NCBI GenBank assembly: GCA_011033025.1
Contig: WFMF01000003.1
Span: 1,147,483-1,211,482 of the forward strand
Direction of reading: 5' to 3'
DNA length: 64,000 nucleotides
Origin: Beroe forskalii
Lineage: Eukaryota > Ctenophora > Nuda > Beroida > Beroidae
Part shown: piece after piece, positions 60,101 through 64,000 of the stretch
How the letters are laid out: every line of letters starts with the position of its first letter
Position numbering within the stretch: position 1 is the stretch's first letter
The notes under the pieces: generated by a model
What the model saw: the letters and a program-made list of their open reading frames with translations, nothing else
Told to the model about the DNA's origin: nothing
Databases searched by the model: none
Program-made: the position numbers and the translations under genes

Positions 60101-62625
60101 TGTGGATTTTGAAGAGAATATCAAAAACAGAAAACCTGGGCAGTATCCAAGAATACCGACCACTCCATCGAAACTTACCAGCTGTGAATGAACCAGAACA
60201 GATTGCCATCGATAAGGTACCTAATTTCATCCTGTCTTTAAGTTTTTAATGAGTCATAAATCATATTTTATACATATCAGATACGACAGCTTTGCGATAA
60301 CAGAAGTTTAAGGGAAAGAAAACGAAATTGAGAGTCAAATATCATATCAAAGATCAGTTCAAAATTCTAGACTCTTATCAATGCCAATCTTGCAGCAAGT
60401 TTATGTGGTATGCTGACCTATTGGTTAAGATACGTTTTGAAAATAAGTGCCTAGGTGAATACTTAAATATTTGAACGATCTCGAAGGAGTCAGGTATGAT
60501 TAAACGTAAATAGACTTGAAGAAATTAGTCAGAGATGAAATCGAATGTCAACAGCAAGGAAATGTCTCCCTCCTAGAGTCTTAGGGATTATATAAGAACT
60601 TAATACGGTTCAGTGTAGGTTCTGGCGGTGCAGTGAGATAGGCAATGGGCTCCGTACAGGCCATTGCAACGTCAATGTGATTAACTATGATAACAGTCAC
60701 GATTTAGATCTTAATTGGGTAATTGAAAGTAGCATATTATAGCATATTTAAGTAGGTTCACATGCACATCGAAGATTGAAGAACACATTTTGATCATGAC
60801 ATACTCAATACTCAAAGTATGAGTTCAAACATGAAACTCAAGAAGAATCTTGTCAAGACGTCTCATTGCATTTTATCTAATATCTATTCGCAACTGAAGT
60901 CATGTCAACTTCATGCTTCCAAATCCTGTTAGGATATCCATTCAAATACCAGATTACCAGCAGTGAGCTGCATGGCAACTGGCTATAAGTAGTTAAACTA
61001 AGAACATGAACACGAGATAATCATTATGAGCAAAAATCAAATCACAACGAATAAAATTCTAAAAAAATGAACACTTACATACCTGACACCTTTGTCGTCA
61101 TGAAAGCAGTTATCACTTTACATGACGAATGCAGGTGATGCAGATGGAATGTTAAAACTTTTCCCAAATATCCAACGCGAAATCACTTTAATTAATTGAT
61201 CCTATAGTTGCAGTGAGAGTACTTCGTGAGATAGTGAGAATGACTCGCCGCGCGCTAATTGTCAACGAATGAGCGCGCGTTATTCTCATGACTGACTGTG
61301 CAGATGGGACCACCATTGTATTTGTCAGGATCAGCCATGGCCGTTGACTGGTACTACAAGTTCTGCTAAAGCATGAAGCCAACCGTTTGCATGGCGTAAA
61401 AATTCTTAAAAAAGATTATCAGCTTCTTAAGCCAGCTTAGGTTGGGATTGTCAGGCGTTGCCTGACCCCTCGGCCTCGCCAACCGCGCGCGCCCGCGCCA
61501 CGACTCGCAGAGTCATAACGGGTATTGCCTGACCCCGCGTAACCCCCTTGACCTGACGACGTCAGACAAGGTACAGTGGATAAGCGCGCCGCGCAACGCG
61601 AACAGGGACATAGATATACGTGTTTAACTGTTTAGCAAACTATCATGTATCAGCGACAGTGAATGTCGGCCGTTGACATGGACACTAGGCTTTAGAAATT
61701 GAAAGAAAATATGTTGTTCATCGATGATAGACCCTTCCGCCCTTCCAAGCTGCATCAGCAGGTCCGATCTGGTATCACCAGGCAAGGAATTGAAGTAGTA
61801 AAGAACTGACTGTTGAGAAAGTTCAGCCATGCCAATATGCCATTCACAACACTTAACACTCTACTCAAAATCAATTCAATTTCCAAAATCACTTCCATTG
61901 ATTTCTATGTCCAATCCCCCCTAAACTGTGATGCTCAGAATTCTGAAATTCTGGGTGGCCCAGCCTTGCAGTTGTAACTTTGTAAGCTGTGAGCAGTATG
62001 GTGGGATGAAACCTTTCTGTTCTCTCCTGTTACCTGCTGATGGAAAACCTAATCGCAGTTGAGAAGGGGACCTTGTATATGCAGGGTAACTGGTGATGAT
62101 CACAGTTTAGTCCCTTCCTTCTCCACACTGATCCTTGGATTAAAAAATCGATATTCAGTGTTTGTTTCATGTTTTTCACATACACCTATATAGATAAGAC
62201 ATAATTGGTGTGTATATCATACATTTCAATGCAGACAGTACAATGAAGCACTAATAATGATTCAAAATTCAGTACTTCAGTGGTACATTATCAGTGCAGA
62301 AAAGCATAACATGTAGTGTAATGCCTGGTAATACATAGGATCCTTTTCAGTGATATTTCTATTCATATACCATACTTTTCCGAAAAAGAAATTTTAGTAT
62401 GTCTGTTAAACGTTTTGATTGATCACTTGTATGAGATCTTTATGGAAACCATTATTAGAATTGAATTACCTCATCATCCCTTAAATAGCCTAAATTAGTA
62501 TTAACTCTTGATCTTGGTATCTATATCTTGGTAAGTATATTATGCAGCTGATAATTTTTGCACTGTTTATTGTTTTTAATTATTTGTTTGAATTTTGTTT
62601 AACATTCACTTCTCCATATTCATAG

Positions 62626-63807
62626 ATGGTGGATGATCATGATACATCAAGTTCTTCTAAACCATGCTCTAAAGATGAAAGGTAAATTAACTCATAGACC
62701 CATATACAATGTAAGCCACTCTCTAGGTAGTGACTTACTAGCTAGTGCATACATATGGGCTCTATTTAAGTTCAAGCTCAGAATCAATAATGTTTTAAAG
62801 ACTTGAAATTTCTTACATTCTATTGAATAATTTCTGAGGATTTTTGATTATCAATATACACTTTTATTCAATGATTAATTATCTGGTACATCTCGGCCCT
62901 GCCACTTTGAAGTATTTTTTAAGTTTTAACTTGATTTAAACACTGCAGGACAATGAATGGAGAGATGTCAGGTCAAGGATCACATCAGAAATCCAATACA
63001 AATAACCACTTGTCAGAACATTATCCTGAATCATGTCATTCTTCATCTTTTGAAGGCAAGTAGGCATTTTATTGATACTAGTCCTTAATGATGCATAGAT
63101 AATTATTCCTAGGAATCAAAGTTCTTTGAATACTTAAATAGATACTATACTGTAAGTGAATTGTCACCGCAATTAGCCCCAAGCCCTGGTACTCCATTTT
63201 TGTCCCAGGACCTTTCTTTATACTTTCTAGTTTTCTTCAACCTACACTCTCATTTAAAAAGTGATCAAAAATATATATTTTGGGTGTGTTTGTTAATAGT
63301 TTACAAGACACCTATTTTTAACATAATTTGGGGGTTTAACAAAGATATCCCTATTTTTTAACACACAATGGCATTTCAATATGACATTATCATCATGTAC
63401 AGTAGAATAGGTAATTTAATGTAGATAATCCCCATACTTTCAAACCCCCTACATTTCCATCCCCAGAATTGTTGTCCCACATAGAAAGGTACCACTTGCC
63501 CCCTGTCCAAATCTTAGTTATAAATTTCTTAAGTTATGTTGATGAATTGACATAACCAACAAAGCTCATGCCAGTGCCATAAACTTTCTTCATGATAATA
63601 TAATACCTATAATGTAATACACATCGAATGTACTTCTTTTGTCTAAATGATGTTTAATATAGGAGGAGGGTCAGCCACTAGCAGTCACTCTCGCCGCATG
63701 GACACCAGCCACAACACAAGCAACAACACAAGCAACAATACCAGCAACAATACCAGCAACAATACCAGTACCAACACCAGTTATTACCAGAATCATCAGT
63801 CATCCGG
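62626..63807 (+). CDS. N-terminal exons of a Ser/Asn-rich protein (runs off the window)
   Basis: Exons 62626-62681, 62949-63055 and 63663-63807 join in consistent phase. The start ATG follows CATAG, so a 5' untranslated exon may precede it. The predicted peptide is hydrophilic: MVDDHDTSSSSKPCSKDER, then a Ser/His/Asn-rich part, then GGGSATSSHSRRMDTSHNTS and repeated SNNT units. Exon 2 ends GAAG|GCAAGT, a GC-AG donor; the others are GTAAAT and GTGAGT. No domain is present in this part, so the family cannot be named. The next exon lies beyond 64000. Confidence 0.6.
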
Positions 63808-64000
63808 GTGAGTTGTAATATTTTAATTCAATCTGTCTTATCTAGGGTCGTTTTTGATAGCATGAAATTCTAGTGAATTCAGGTTATTTGATCAAAATTT
63901 AATTAGTTATTCAGATATAGATGAAGCAATGGCCCTGTTGGTCATATTTCATAATATGTTGGTGGTCAGTGTGTGTATGTTATAATAAAAGAATGGTTGT

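Larger units (their letters stand above)
32137..62625. other. long gene-poor interval
   Basis: Apart from the repeats listed separately, I see no exon with a recognisable domain or consistent splice sites. ORFs are short and none continues through a splice. Weak candidates are 54257-54517 (minus) and 61624-61830 (minus, MAELSQQSVLYYFNSLPGDT), neither recognised. A CG-rich patch with many GCGC sites lies at 61240-61620. A perfect hairpin (CGGACC, loop, GGTCCG) lies at 59212-59230. Confidence 0.55.

Noticed and set aside
61624..61830. Minus-strand ORF starting MAELSQQSVLYYFN
   Set aside because: It looks somewhat protein-like but has no recognised domain and no joined exon; too short to call a gene.

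Overview
The window looks like nuclear DNA of an invertebrate animal. It is AT-rich, its genes have many GT-AG introns, and the three recognisable proteins are animal families: a two-pore-domain potassium channel, a PLAC8 protein and a PDE2-type cyclic nucleotide phosphodiesterase. I could not place the species. All gene models come from reading splice signals and matching protein families by eye; there is no transcript evidence.

Layout. 0-7.4 kb: mostly repeats, one doubtful exon near 1.8 kb and a Pro/Ser/Cys-rich ORF at 4.8-5.6 kb. 7.49-11.62 kb (+): a complete seven-exon K2P channel gene. 11.6-17.6 kb: non-coding, with several inverted-repeat mobile elements. 17.67-18.88 kb (+): a three-exon PLAC8 gene with a strange first intron. 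21.2-32.1 kb (-): a 24-exon PDE2-like gene with two GAF domains, the HD phosphodiesterase domain and a long C-terminal tail. 32.1-62.6 kb: about 30 kb without a convincing gene, holding three minisatellites, a 2.6-kb inverted repeat and many short dispersed repeats. 62.6-63.8 kb (+): the first exons of a Ser/Asn-rich protein that runs off the window.

The most unusual signal is a repeated pattern in which the edge of an exon, together with its splice site, has been copied several times in tandem into the neighbouring intron. It affects the K2P gene at both pore-filter exons and at exon 4, and the PDE2 gene at both ends of one catalytic-domain intron. Weaker versions appear in PLAC8 and near the PDE2 3' end. 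A second theme is a roughly 43-bp dispersed element bounded by the CRE palindrome TGACGTCA; it is scattered over the window in both orientations and forms a tandem array inside a PDE2 intron.

The PDE2 frame breaks at several places by one or two bases, mostly in short homopolymers, while residues on both sides stay conserved. Consensus sequence errors are the likeliest cause, but a decaying gene is not excluded. The K2P channel and PDE2 could share a signalling context (membrane potential and cyclic nucleotides), but nothing in the sequence links them beyond proximity.
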